This document shows, piece by piece, positions 25,103 through 32,452 of a stretch of DNA of 49,543 nucleotides; positions within the stretch are counted from its first letter, which is position 1; every line of letters begins with the position of its first letter. Below the pieces are notes generated by a model, which worked only from the letters and a program-made list of their open reading frames with translations, made no database searches and was not told where the DNA came from. A program made the position numbers and the translations under genes. The stretch comes from Candidatus Homeothermus arabinoxylanisolvens (GTDB taxonomy: Bacteria > Bacteroidota > Bacteroidia > Bacteroidales > Muribaculaceae): positions 1-49,543 of the forward strand of contig LUJO01000025.1 in assembly GCA_001689405.1 (NCBI GenBank), in the 5' to 3' direction.

Positions 25103-26806
25103 TTACTTTTTTTGCAGTTTCTCCCATGTATCTTTCAATTGCATTGTGCGATTGAATATGAGATTGTCGGTTGTCGAGTCAGGGTCGAGCGTGAAGTATC
25201 CGATGCGCTGAAACTGGAAGTGTCCGCCGACTTTTGCGTTCTCCGCCAGATACGGCTCTACCTTTATGTCGCTCACAACCTTCAGCGAGTCGGGGTTCAG
25301 CATCTCGCGGAAGTCCTTGTCTTTCTCTTCTGCGGGGTTCTCCACAGAGAACAGGCGGTCATACAGCCGTGCGGTAGCATCGGTGGCATGTGCGGCCGAC
25401 ACCCAGTGCAACGTACCCTTGACCTTGCGCATGCTTCCGGGCATACCGCTGCGTGTATCGGGGTCATATGTGCAGTAAATCTCCTCGACATTGCCGTCGG
25501 CATCTTTTTTACATCCCGTACATTTTATTATATAGCCGCCTTTGAGCCTTACCTCCCCGTCAGGAGCGAGACGGAAGAATTTCTTGGGCGGGTTCTCCAT
25601 AAAGTCATCGCGCTCGATATATATTTCACGCGTAAACGGCATTTTATGGGTTCCGGCCGAAGGATCTTCCGGATTGTTCTCCATTTCAAGAATCTCCTCC
25701 TGTCCTTCGGGATAATTCGTAATTACGACCTTGACCGGATTTATCACCGCCATGACACGTGTGGCTACCTTGTTAAGGTCCTCTCTTACGGCATGCTCAA
25801 GAAGCGATATGCTGTTCAGAGCCTCAAACTTGGTGTAACCTATCATGTTTATGAAGTTCTTTATCGAAGCGGGAGTGAAGCCGCGGCGACGCATACCCGA
25901 TATGGTCGGCATTCGCGGATCATCCCATCCGGCCACTAGCCCCTCTTTGACGAGCTGAAGCAGCTTGCGCTTGCTCATCACCGTATAAGTAAGGTTCAAA
26001 CGGTTAAATTCTATCTGGCGCGGGCAGTAGCTCTCATCGGCGAGTTCTTTTACAAAATACTCATACAGCGGACGGTGAGGCACAAACTCCAATGTGCATA
26101 TAGAGTGAGTGACACCTTCGAAATAATCGCTCTGGCCGTGGGCGAAGTCATACATGGGATATACTTTCCATGTCGTTCCCGTACGATGATGCGGATACTT
26201 TATGATACGGTACATTATCGGGTCGCGGAAGTGCATGTTGGGCGAAGCCATGTCTATCTTGGCTCGCAGCACGTAAGTGCCTTCGTCAAACTCGCCTGCA
26301 TTCATACGTGTGAACAGATCGAGATTCTCCTCTATAGGACGGTCGCGGTACGGCGAGTTCACTCCGGGCTGTGTAGGCGTACCCTTCTGCTCGGCTATCT
26401 GCTCCGACGTCTGATGGTCGACATACGCTTTACCCTCCTTTATCATGCGCACGGCAAGGTCATAAAGTTGCGGGAAGTAATCGCTAGCGTAGTACTCGCG
26501 GTCGCCCCAGTCAAAGCCGAGCCAGTGAATATCCTCACGTATCGAGTCGACATATTCAACATCCTCCTTTGTCGGGTTTGTATCATCGAAGCGCAGATTG
26601 CATGTTCCGCCAAACTTTTCTGCAATACCGAAATCCATGCAGATAGCCTTGGCATGACCTATGTGCAGGTAGCCGTTAGGCTCCGGCGGGAAACGTGTAT
26701 TGAGCCGTCCGCCGTTTTTCCCGGCCTCGAGATCGTCATGTACTATTTGCTCGACAAAGTTCAAGCCGCCTTTCTCTTCATTGATTTCTTCTGATATTTC
26801 AGCCAT
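25103..26806 (-). CDS. glnS: glutaminyl-tRNA synthetase
   Basis: GlnS charges tRNA-Gln with glutamine in the cytoplasm. The 567-residue class I synthetase has the HIGH motif in PPEPNGYLHIGHAKAI (from residue 40), the typical NLRFDDTNP, the KMSKS-equivalent VMSKRK near residue 280, and the C-terminal anticodon-binding beta-barrels. A direct GlnRS means Gln-tRNA does not depend on the indirect GatCAB route. It has an own promoter 30 bp upstream and is followed after 4 bp by the TPR gene. Confidence 0.97.
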   Translation of the reverse strand: MAEISEEINEEKGGLNFVEQIVHDDLEAGKNGGRLNTRFPPEPNGYLHIGHAKAICMDFGIAEKFGGTCNLRFDDTNPTKEDVEYVDSIREDIHWLGFDWGDREYYASDYFPQLYDLAVRMIKEGKAYVDHQTSEQIAEQKGTPTQPGVNSPYRDRPIEENLDLFTRMNAGEFDEGTYVLRAKIDMASPNMHFRDPIMYRIIKYPHHRTGTTWKVYPMYDFAHGQSDYFEGVTHSICTLEFVPHRPLYEYFVKELADESYCPRQIEFNRLNLTYTVMSKRKLLQLVKEGLVAGWDDPRMPTISGMRRRGFTPASIKNFINMIGYTKFEALNSISLLEHAVREDLNKVATRVMAVINPVKVVITNYPEGQEEILEMENNPEDPSAGTHKMPFTREIYIERDDFMENPPKKFFRLAPDGEVRLKGGYIIKCTGCKKDADGNVEEIYCTYDPDTRSGMPGSMRKVKGTLHWVSAAHATDATARLYDRLFSVENPAEEKDKDFREMLNPDSLKVVSDIKVEPYLAENAKVGGHFQFQRIGYFTLDPDSTTDNLIFNRTMQLKDTWEKLQKK

Positions 26807-26835
26807 AGTGATTAATGAGTTGAATTATTATATTA

Positions 26836-26868
26836 CAAAATTAGTCATTATCTTTTTATCATCGCAAT
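26836..26868 (-). promoter_or_regulatory. glnS promoter
   Basis: On the minus strand TAATTTTG (26843 to 26836) matches the -7 consensus, with ATTG (26868 to 26865) 21 bp further upstream as an approximate -33 element. Confidence 0.6.
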
Positions 26869-26968
26869 TTTATTTGAAAAAACGTAATGTCATCCCGCAC
26901 CCCAATCACACAGTCAGAGTCAACTGCCGCAGCCCGGCAATAAATATATTATTATTTCCGCACTATTA

Positions 26969-27000
26969 GTTGCAATTTACAATCTGATTGACTACATTTG
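26969..27000 (+). promoter_or_regulatory. promoter of the toxin-lipoprotein cassette
   Basis: GTTG at 26969-26972 and TACATTTG at 26993-27000, 20 bp apart, fit the Bacteroidota promoter with one mismatch in the -33 element. The leader to the ATG at 27063 is about 55-60 nt. The rest of the 256-bp interval between glnS and this gene shows nothing else recognisable. Confidence 0.6.
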
Positions 27001-27062
27001 CGATAATAACCAACATGTCGCGACAAAAATTCTATAATATACCCACCCCATAACCTTTCCCC

Positions 27063-27944
27063 ATGAACACCGGCGCATCAACGTATCAACGTCACAGTCT
27101 ACAACCATTCGGCAGTAGTAATAATACTTGCGGTGCCGGAGCAGGTCTTTTAGGTGGGTCGGTGGGCAGTTACCTGAAGTATTCTGTAGCCAACTGCATA
27201 GCCAATCACCCGATGCTCTCCATACCCATACCGATAAACGACCATGTTAACCTGTCGCTGTCGCCGGCATTTTCGCTCGGAGCCAATGGCCTCACGGCCG
27301 GGGTCTCGGCCATGGCGTCGATGCAGTTCGGCGATTGGGGCTTCTCACTCTCAGCCGGAGCGGGCAACAAGTATGTCGGAGGCGACTTCGCTTTCTCTTA
27401 CGACGGCTGGGGCGCCGGCTACGGCCTCACCCACTACTACTCCGAAACCGTTCAGGGAAACCGTCTCGGCTCGCAGAACGTCGGCACAATCTCGCTCCTG
27501 CTTAGAGGTGTCTCAATTCGCGTCTCAAACGACCTTTTTGGCAATAAAAAGCACGACCGTTGGCGGAGCAGCGCCGTTGAAATCGGTTTCAAAGACTTCA
27601 CTATAGGCACATATGTAACCACAAATAACGGGAAAAAAGAATCAAACGAAATTGTGAATAGAAATAAGGAAGCTCCTATTTGGGGGTTGAATAGTAATGA
27701 TGAATCTGGAGAGAGTCGTGGCGCATGGGAAAAGGGTGAATTCTTTTCTGCTTCATTTTGGATAGGTTTTAAATCAGGAAATCAAATACAACGTATCGGC
27801 TTTAGCCATGAGACAATTCAAAATATAACACAGAATGGTGTATATAAAGGGTTTGCTAAAACTCTTTATTTCTTAGAGTACCACTATTTTAATAAAGGTA
27901 TTTTTTATCAATCTGGATATAATTCACCGATAAGTATTTGGTAA
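27063..27944 (+). CDS. polymorphic toxin type 23-like protein
   Basis: The 293-residue protein fits what is annotated in Bacteroidales as polymorphic toxin type 23: a glycine- and aromatic-rich beta region (about 65-160, for example GFSLSAGAGNKYVGGDFAFSYDG), then RVSNDLFG...DRWRSSAVEIGFKDFTIGTYV, then SGNQIQRIGFSHETIQNITQN and a C-terminus in YNSPISIW. No signal peptide, RHS repeat or other delivery domain is seen, so it is an orphan or tip-only form. The mechanism of this toxin class is not established. GC content is high to about codon 185 and then drops, pointing to a recombined 3' half. Two lipoprotein genes follow in the same orientation. The family call is from remembered sequence pattern, not a search. 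Confidence 0.65.
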   Translation: MNTGASTYQRHSLQPFGSSNNTCGAGAGLLGGSVGSYLKYSVANCIANHPMLSIPIPINDHVNLSLSPAFSLGANGLTAGVSAMASMQFGDWGFSLSAGAGNKYVGGDFAFSYDGWGAGYGLTHYYSETVQGNRLGSQNVGTISLLLRGVSIRVSNDLFGNKKHDRWRSSAVEIGFKDFTIGTYVTTNNGKKESNEIVNRNKEAPIWGLNSNDESGESRGAWEKGEFFSASFWIGFKSGNQIQRIGFSHETIQNITQNGVYKGFAKTLYFLEYHYFNKGIFYQSGYNSPISIW

Positions 27945-27958
27945 TAAAGTTTAATTAT

Positions 27959-28654
27959 ATGCAACAGTTTCGAAAAATAGAGACTTTTCTCAGTGATAAT
28001 CTCCGTATAATTGGAGCAGTATGCTGCTTATTATTAATATCAGGATGTTGCAAAATATTTGACGGAGGAAATCGGTTTACAAAGGAAAATCAAACAGCCT
28101 TATACGGCAAAGACTATATTCCAAAGATCAAGGGGCTAAATACACAGGGCTATTTTTACGGGAACAATGATCATGGTTGGCATGAGGCCCTTGTATTATA
28201 TCCTGATGGAACTGCTATAGACTATACTGGTAGTAAATTATATGATAGTCTAAAAGGGAAATATCTCCCTACTTTAGATGCATTAATTAATGATACCCAT
28301 TTTTCTCGTTTCATTTATTCGCAACGAAATGATACTTTAATCTTAGATAATTATTTGCATTTATGTAATGGTAGGTATCTGACCAGCCGCTATTATTTTA
28401 TTGAGGATAAAAATACGCTCCGATTCTTTAAATATATATACTATCCTGAAAAAGGCAAGACAGGCTCTGCAATAAATAAAAATGAAGTATTACATTTTGT
28501 CCCTGTGGACACATTACCTAATATGCCAGAACCATGGCTAAAGAAGCAGAAGTGGATGTGGGAAAACGAGGATGAATGGAAGGCTTACAAGCGCGAGCTG
28601 AAAGCACGCAAAGACAGTATCAAGCGTGCCCGCAAACTAAAAACCAATCATTAA
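27959..28654 (+). CDS. lipoprotein A of the toxin cassette, unknown family
   Basis: From ATG 27959 the product has 231 residues with a lipoprotein signal: hydrophobic stretch, then LLLISGC with lipid Cys30 after a long n-region. A TTG start at 27938 would overlap the toxin gene and is unlikely. Landmarks shared with lipoprotein B are TQGYFYG, LYPDGTAI, FIEDKNTLRFF, HFVPVDTLP and the tail KWMWENEDEW...KRELKARKDSIKR, so the two are paralogues. The DNA is strikingly AT-rich (16 G/C in the 60 bases 28321-28380) except for the last 80 bases. The function is unknown; immunity to the neighbouring toxin is one option, based on position alone. Confidence 0.75.
   Translation: MQQFRKIETFLSDNLRIIGAVCCLLLISGCCKIFDGGNRFTKENQTALYGKDYIPKIKGLNTQGYFYGNNDHGWHEALVLYPDGTAIDYTGSKLYDSLKGKYLPTLDALINDTHFSRFIYSQRNDTLILDNYLHLCNGRYLTSRYYFIEDKNTLRFFKYIYYPEKGKTGSAINKNEVLHFVPVDTLPNMPEPWLKKQKWMWENEDEWKAYKRELKARKDSIKRARKLKTNH
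28580..28627 (+). repeat. 48-bp direct repeat, copy 1 (copy 2 at 29452-29499)
   Basis: Bases 28580-28627 and 29452-29499 are identical at 44 of 48 positions. Both encode the AYKRELKARKDSIKR tail of the two lipoproteins. The similarity is higher than in the rest of the genes, as expected from gene conversion or a recombination point. Confidence 0.8.
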
Positions 28655-28686
28655 AACAACTATTAACCAAACTAATTTTTATAAAT

Positions 28687-29529
28687 ATGAGACATCGCAA
28701 AATGGATTTATACCGCAACTGTATGTCAGTTATAGCTGCGGTGTTTATTACCATCGCCTCGGTAAGTTGTATGAGCACCAAGCCGTCGAAGATTTTCGGC
28801 GACACAAAACCTGTAGGCCAATACAAATGGGACACGGTAACAAATATCGACAGTCTGATAAATATACAAGGCTATTATTATAACATACTGCCTCGGCAGC
28901 ATTATGTGGACGGAGTAGACTCAACGTACATAGCATGGGAAGACATTGACTTGGTATTTTATAAGGACGGTACCTGTGTGTCGTTTAAATTTGATAATGA
29001 CTCCCGAAAATATGAAGGGCTGTATGTGCCCGACCTGACCGGAATGATATCAAAAAGGTATGGCAAGGCACCGGTGTGGACTTGCGGTGGAATATACAAG
29101 ATAGACGGCGACACATTGACCGTAGACATATTTGAGCGTACGAAACAGACTAAATTCGGTGGTGTGGCACCTGCTGTCTATTTACCCTCTCCGGGACTAA
29201 ACCTCATGTTCGCTATAAATAAAGACAATTGGGTGGCTCTTGAAAGACGCAAGTTTGTCATCGAGGACAAGACCACGCTGCATCTTGTGGAATTTTCCAA
29301 CGCCAATTATCACAACGAGCCCATAGAAATCGATGCGCTCTACAAGTTTGTGCCCATCGACGTCGTGCCGTCAAGGTGCGAGGCCGACATAAGAAAAGAA
29401 AAATGGATGTGGGCCTACAAGGATGATTGGGAAGCGCACAAACAGGAATTAAAGGCTTACAAACGCGAGCTGAAAGCACGCAAGGACAGCATAAAGCGTA
29501 TGGCCGAGCCTGCAACCAACAGCTTGTAG
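28687..29529 (+). CDS. lipoprotein B of the toxin cassette, paralogue of A
   Basis: From ATG 28687 the product has 280 residues with a lipoprotein signal ending SVSC (Cys28). The frame is open further upstream, but only inside lipoprotein A. The order of conserved segments is as in A: IQGYYYN, LVFYKDGT, FVIEDKTTLHLVEF, KFVPIDVVP and a tail KWMWAYKDDW. The tail contains a short internal duplication, HKQELKAYKRELKARKD. Unlike gene A, base composition is close to that of the surrounding chromosome. The protein should sit at a membrane facing the periplasm; no catalytic motif is seen. Confidence 0.77.
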   Translation: MRHRKMDLYRNCMSVIAAVFITIASVSCMSTKPSKIFGDTKPVGQYKWDTVTNIDSLINIQGYYYNILPRQHYVDGVDSTYIAWEDIDLVFYKDGTCVSFKFDNDSRKYEGLYVPDLTGMISKRYGKAPVWTCGGIYKIDGDTLTVDIFERTKQTKFGGVAPAVYLPSPGLNLMFAINKDNWVALERRKFVIEDKTTLHLVEFSNANYHNEPIEIDALYKFVPIDVVPSRCEADIRKEKWMWAYKDDWEAHKQELKAYKRELKARKDSIKRMAEPATNSL

Positions 29530-29570
29530 CGAAACAGACGGCAACTTTAAGGCCGTCTATTTCGTTTTAT
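29530..29570 (+). terminator. terminator of the toxin-lipoprotein cassette
   Basis: CGAAA-C-AGACGGC (29530-29542) pairs with GCCGTCT-A-TTTCG (29552-29564), a 12-bp stem with one internal mismatch, followed by a T-rich run. It starts directly after the lipoprotein B stop and ends just before trkH. Confidence 0.75.
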
Positions 29571-29574
29571 TGAC

Positions 29575-31440
29575 ATGAGCGGAGTAAAACATCTGTTTCA
29601 ACGGATAAAACGCCGCATTCTCGGCGCCGTTTTATTTTGGGAAAGGGCACTGCGTCACTCCATGAATGCGGTGAGGGACATTTGCGGCGTACTGCGTGCG
29701 GTAACTTTCTTCGCGTCGGTGGCGTGCATACTGCTGGCCATGGCCTATGTAGGTTATGACCATGAGCCCGACCGGTTGCGGCACATCATGCACTACTTCC
29801 GCATGATACAGGGCGTATTTGCGGTAAACATACTGTTCAATCTGCTGTTCAACATGAAAGCGACATTGCGAAACACCCGCGCCGTGAAATGGATAGTGGA
29901 TCTGTCAATGCTGCTTACCCTGCTGCCGGTACTGTATCCGCGCCCGGCCAACCCGTGGATACCGTGGCTTGAGACACTTCTGTACTCCAACAAATTTTTT
30001 CTCGGCATACTCATAGCCTATGCCATAGTAGACATAAGCTACGGTATAATGATAATAATGGGCAAGCGCACCAATCCCTCGCTCATACTGTCGCTAAGCT
30101 TCATGTTCTTCATATTGCTCGGCTCGTTCATGCTTATGATGCCCAAATGCACATACCACGGCATAGAATATGTCGACTCATTGTTTCTGGCTACAAGCGC
30201 GGTGTGCATAACCGGACTTACATCGATCGACATACCCTCTACGTTTACTCCGCTCGGACTGCTTGTACTTGCATTCCTAATACAGACCGGGGCACTCGGG
30301 GTCATGACTTTCACAAGTTTTTTCGCACTGTTTTACAGCGGCAACAACTCGGTATACAGCCAGCTTGTAGTCAAGGACATGATATATACGAAGTCAATCA
30401 ACGCGCTCATACCCACTCTGCTGTACATATTCCTGTTTACCATAGCTATCGAGGCCGCGGGTGCCGTATTCATATGGTGGTCCATACGCGATGTGCTCGA
30501 CATGTCGCTTGAGGACCAGCTGATATTTTCTGCATTCCACTCCCTGTCGGCATTCTGCAACGCAGGCTTCTCCAACCTGCCCGACGGCATGGCCAATCCG
30601 GTACTGATGAACTCCAACCAGTCGATATACCTCGTGATAAGCGTGATAACGCTCGCTGGAGCCATAGGCTTCCCTATTCTGGTCAATTTCCGCGACGTGT
30701 TTCTTGAATACACACGTCGGTTGTGGTGCAGGATAAAAGGTCGTGAACGCGTAGGCCATCCGGTGCATATCTACAGTCTGAATACAAAAGTGGCCCTATA
30801 CACAACTCTTATCATATTTGCTGTCAGCGTCATATTGTTTTTTACGTTTGAGTACGACAACTCACTTGCCGGCTTCAGCCTGTATGATAAAATAGTACAG
30901 TCGATATTCAATTCGACCACACCGCGCAGCTCTGGCTTCGTGTCGGTAAGTCCGGCGGGGTTTCTTAACGTGACACTCGTATTCGTACTGCTGCTTATGT
31001 GGATCGGTGGAGCCTCGCAGTCGACTGCGGGAGGTATAAAGGTAAACACCTTTGCCGCCATTCTGATAAATCTTAAGGCCATAATACTCGGGCACAACAA
31101 GGTCACGGCATTCCACCGCACCATATCGACCGGATCGATACGCAGAGCCAATGCCGTAGTGACATTATCGATACTCTCCTACTTCCTGATAGTAGTATTG
31201 CTCATGATGTTCGAGCCCGGGCTGTCAGCGCGAAGCCTTGTTTTCGAGGCCTCGTCGGCGCTGTTTACCGTGGGATCGTCATTCGGAATAACACCACTGC
31301 TATGCAGCGCCTCAAAAATACTGCTCATAACAGCCATGTTCTTGGGGCGCGTGGGCATAATATCGCTGCTTATCGGCGTCACGGGCAACCAGCACGACAA
31401 GCCGGTGGCATTTCCTACCGACAATCTGATTATAAACTAA
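29575..31440 (+). CDS. trkH: TrkH/KtrB-type potassium uptake, membrane subunit
   Basis: This is the ion-conducting inner-membrane subunit of a Trk/Ktr potassium system. The 621-residue protein is longer than most KtrB because of an extra N-terminal region with about four membrane segments before the conserved core. The four pore loops are visible: TSAVCITGLTS (about 207-217), SAFCNAGFSNL, STTPRSSGFVSV and ALFTVGSSFGITP, each followed by a helix; WIGGASQSTAGGIKVNTF is also typical. The ATG at 29575 lies 45 bp after lipoprotein B, behind a terminator, and no clean TAnnTTTG box was found in that gap. The trkA-like regulator starts 15 bp downstream. Confidence 0.93.
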   Translation: MSGVKHLFQRIKRRILGAVLFWERALRHSMNAVRDICGVLRAVTFFASVACILLAMAYVGYDHEPDRLRHIMHYFRMIQGVFAVNILFNLLFNMKATLRNTRAVKWIVDLSMLLTLLPVLYPRPANPWIPWLETLLYSNKFFLGILIAYAIVDISYGIMIIMGKRTNPSLILSLSFMFFILLGSFMLMMPKCTYHGIEYVDSLFLATSAVCITGLTSIDIPSTFTPLGLLVLAFLIQTGALGVMTFTSFFALFYSGNNSVYSQLVVKDMIYTKSINALIPTLLYIFLFTIAIEAAGAVFIWWSIRDVLDMSLEDQLIFSAFHSLSAFCNAGFSNLPDGMANPVLMNSNQSIYLVISVITLAGAIGFPILVNFRDVFLEYTRRLWCRIKGRERVGHPVHIYSLNTKVALYTTLIIFAVSVILFFTFEYDNSLAGFSLYDKIVQSIFNSTTPRSSGFVSVSPAGFLNVTLVFVLLLMWIGGASQSTAGGIKVNTFAAILINLKAIILGHNKVTAFHRTISTGSIRRANAVVTLSILSYFLIVVLLMMFEPGLSARSLVFEASSALFTVGSSFGITPLLCSASKILLITAMFLGRVGIISLLIGVTGNQHDKPVAFPTDNLIIN

Positions 31441-31455
31441 TTACAACTTTATCAT

Positions 31456-32145
31456 ATGAGATATCTTATAATAGGTCTTGGAATATACGGAGCCAATCTG
31501 GCCACCGACCTTACGGCAATGGGGCACGAAGTCATCGGGGCAGACCACAACCCCACATTGGTCGAGGCAGTAAAAGACAAAATATCGACCGCATACATTA
31601 TCGACTCCACCGATGAAGCCGCACTGTCGGTACTTCCGCTCAAAACGGTCGACCTCGTCATTGTGGCCATAGGTGAAAACTTCGGCGCAAGCGTGAAGAC
31701 TGTGGCGCTGCTTAGGAAACTCGGAGTGACACGCATATATGCACGCGCCGTCGACGAGATACACGAGACCATACTTCACGGCTTCAACGTAGACCGCATA
31801 CTTACTCCCGAGCAACGTGCCGCGCGAGAACTCACCCGCGAGCTTGAGCTTGGCAGCAAAGTGGACTCGATGCGCATAGACAACGACCGCTATATAATAA
31901 AATTTACGGTGCCCGACTATTATGTAGGCACCGCAATAAACGAATTGAATTTCGACAAGGAGTTTCACATAAGCCTGATAGCGGTATCGCGTCCGACGCC
32001 TCGCCGTAACTTTCTGGGAATAACCGACAATGTGCTTCAGGCGGTCGACATCGGCAAGCCCGACCTGCGTCTGGAAAACGGCGACGTGCTTACCGTAATA
32101 GGCACACAGCCCGGTTTCCGCGAGCTGTTTCACCACATATCCTGA
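31456..32145 (+). CDS. trkA: TrkA/KtrA-type potassium channel regulatory subunit
   Basis: The 229-residue cytoplasmic protein has an N-terminal RCK nucleotide-binding domain (IIGLGIYGANLATDL at about 5-19 with GxGxxG, and the acidic residue in GADHNP after strand 2) and a C-terminal TrkA_C domain (about 145-229, ending ENGDVLTVIGTQPG). One RCK unit makes it KtrA-like rather than the double-unit E. coli TrkA. It gates the TrkH subunit encoded just upstream in response to bound nucleotide. Its stop is 2 bp from the stop of the convergent Dabb gene. Confidence 0.93.
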   Translation: MRYLIIGLGIYGANLATDLTAMGHEVIGADHNPTLVEAVKDKISTAYIIDSTDEAALSVLPLKTVDLVIVAIGENFGASVKTVALLRKLGVTRIYARAVDEIHETILHGFNVDRILTPEQRAARELTRELELGSKVDSMRIDNDRYIIKFTVPDYYVGTAINELNFDKEFHISLIAVSRPTPRRNFLGITDNVLQAVDIGKPDLRLENGDVLTVIGTQPGFRELFHHIS

Positions 32146-32147
32146 TA

Positions 32148-32441
32148 TCAGAACTCGTAATCGACACAAGCACGGGCCGATTTATGTCCGGCGAGCAACG
32201 ATGCAGCCGCCACGTGAGCGGGATGCTTGGCGTATACCTCGACATCGGCCATAGTGGGCACGACGGCCGTGAGAACCACATCCCAGTCCTCAGCCTGATT
32301 TTCATTAATGCCGACTTCCATCGACTTCAATACATCGATTGCCGACGGCAGCTCAAGCAAGGCGGCCTTGAATGACTCGGCGACTCTACGACGCTCCTCG
32401 GGTGTACCCTCAAGTTTAAAAGTGACTATATGCTTTATCAT
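32148..32441 (-). CDS. Dabb-domain (stress-responsive A/B barrel) protein
   Basis: The 97-residue protein starts MIKHIVTFKL, with the family's conserved N-terminal His, followed by the helical ESFKAALLELPSAI, GINENQAEDWDVVLTA and HPAHVAAASLLAG. Such proteins form dimeric alpha+beta barrels; the cellular role is mostly unknown. It starts 11 bp after the ABC-F gene and is probably co-transcribed. Confidence 0.88.
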   Translation of the reverse strand: MIKHIVTFKLEGTPEERRRVAESFKAALLELPSAIDVLKSMEVGINENQAEDWDVVLTAVVPTMADVEVYAKHPAHVAAASLLAGHKSARACVDYEF

Positions 32442-32452
32442 ATGCTTATGGT

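Noticed and set aside
25112..26794. Two long plus-strand open frames (275 and 239 codons) inside glnS
   Set aside because: Antisense shadows of a fully conserved gene, without start context.
31441..32169. 242-codon minus-strand frame over trkA
   Set aside because: Antisense to a clear RCK-domain gene; its product shows no domain.
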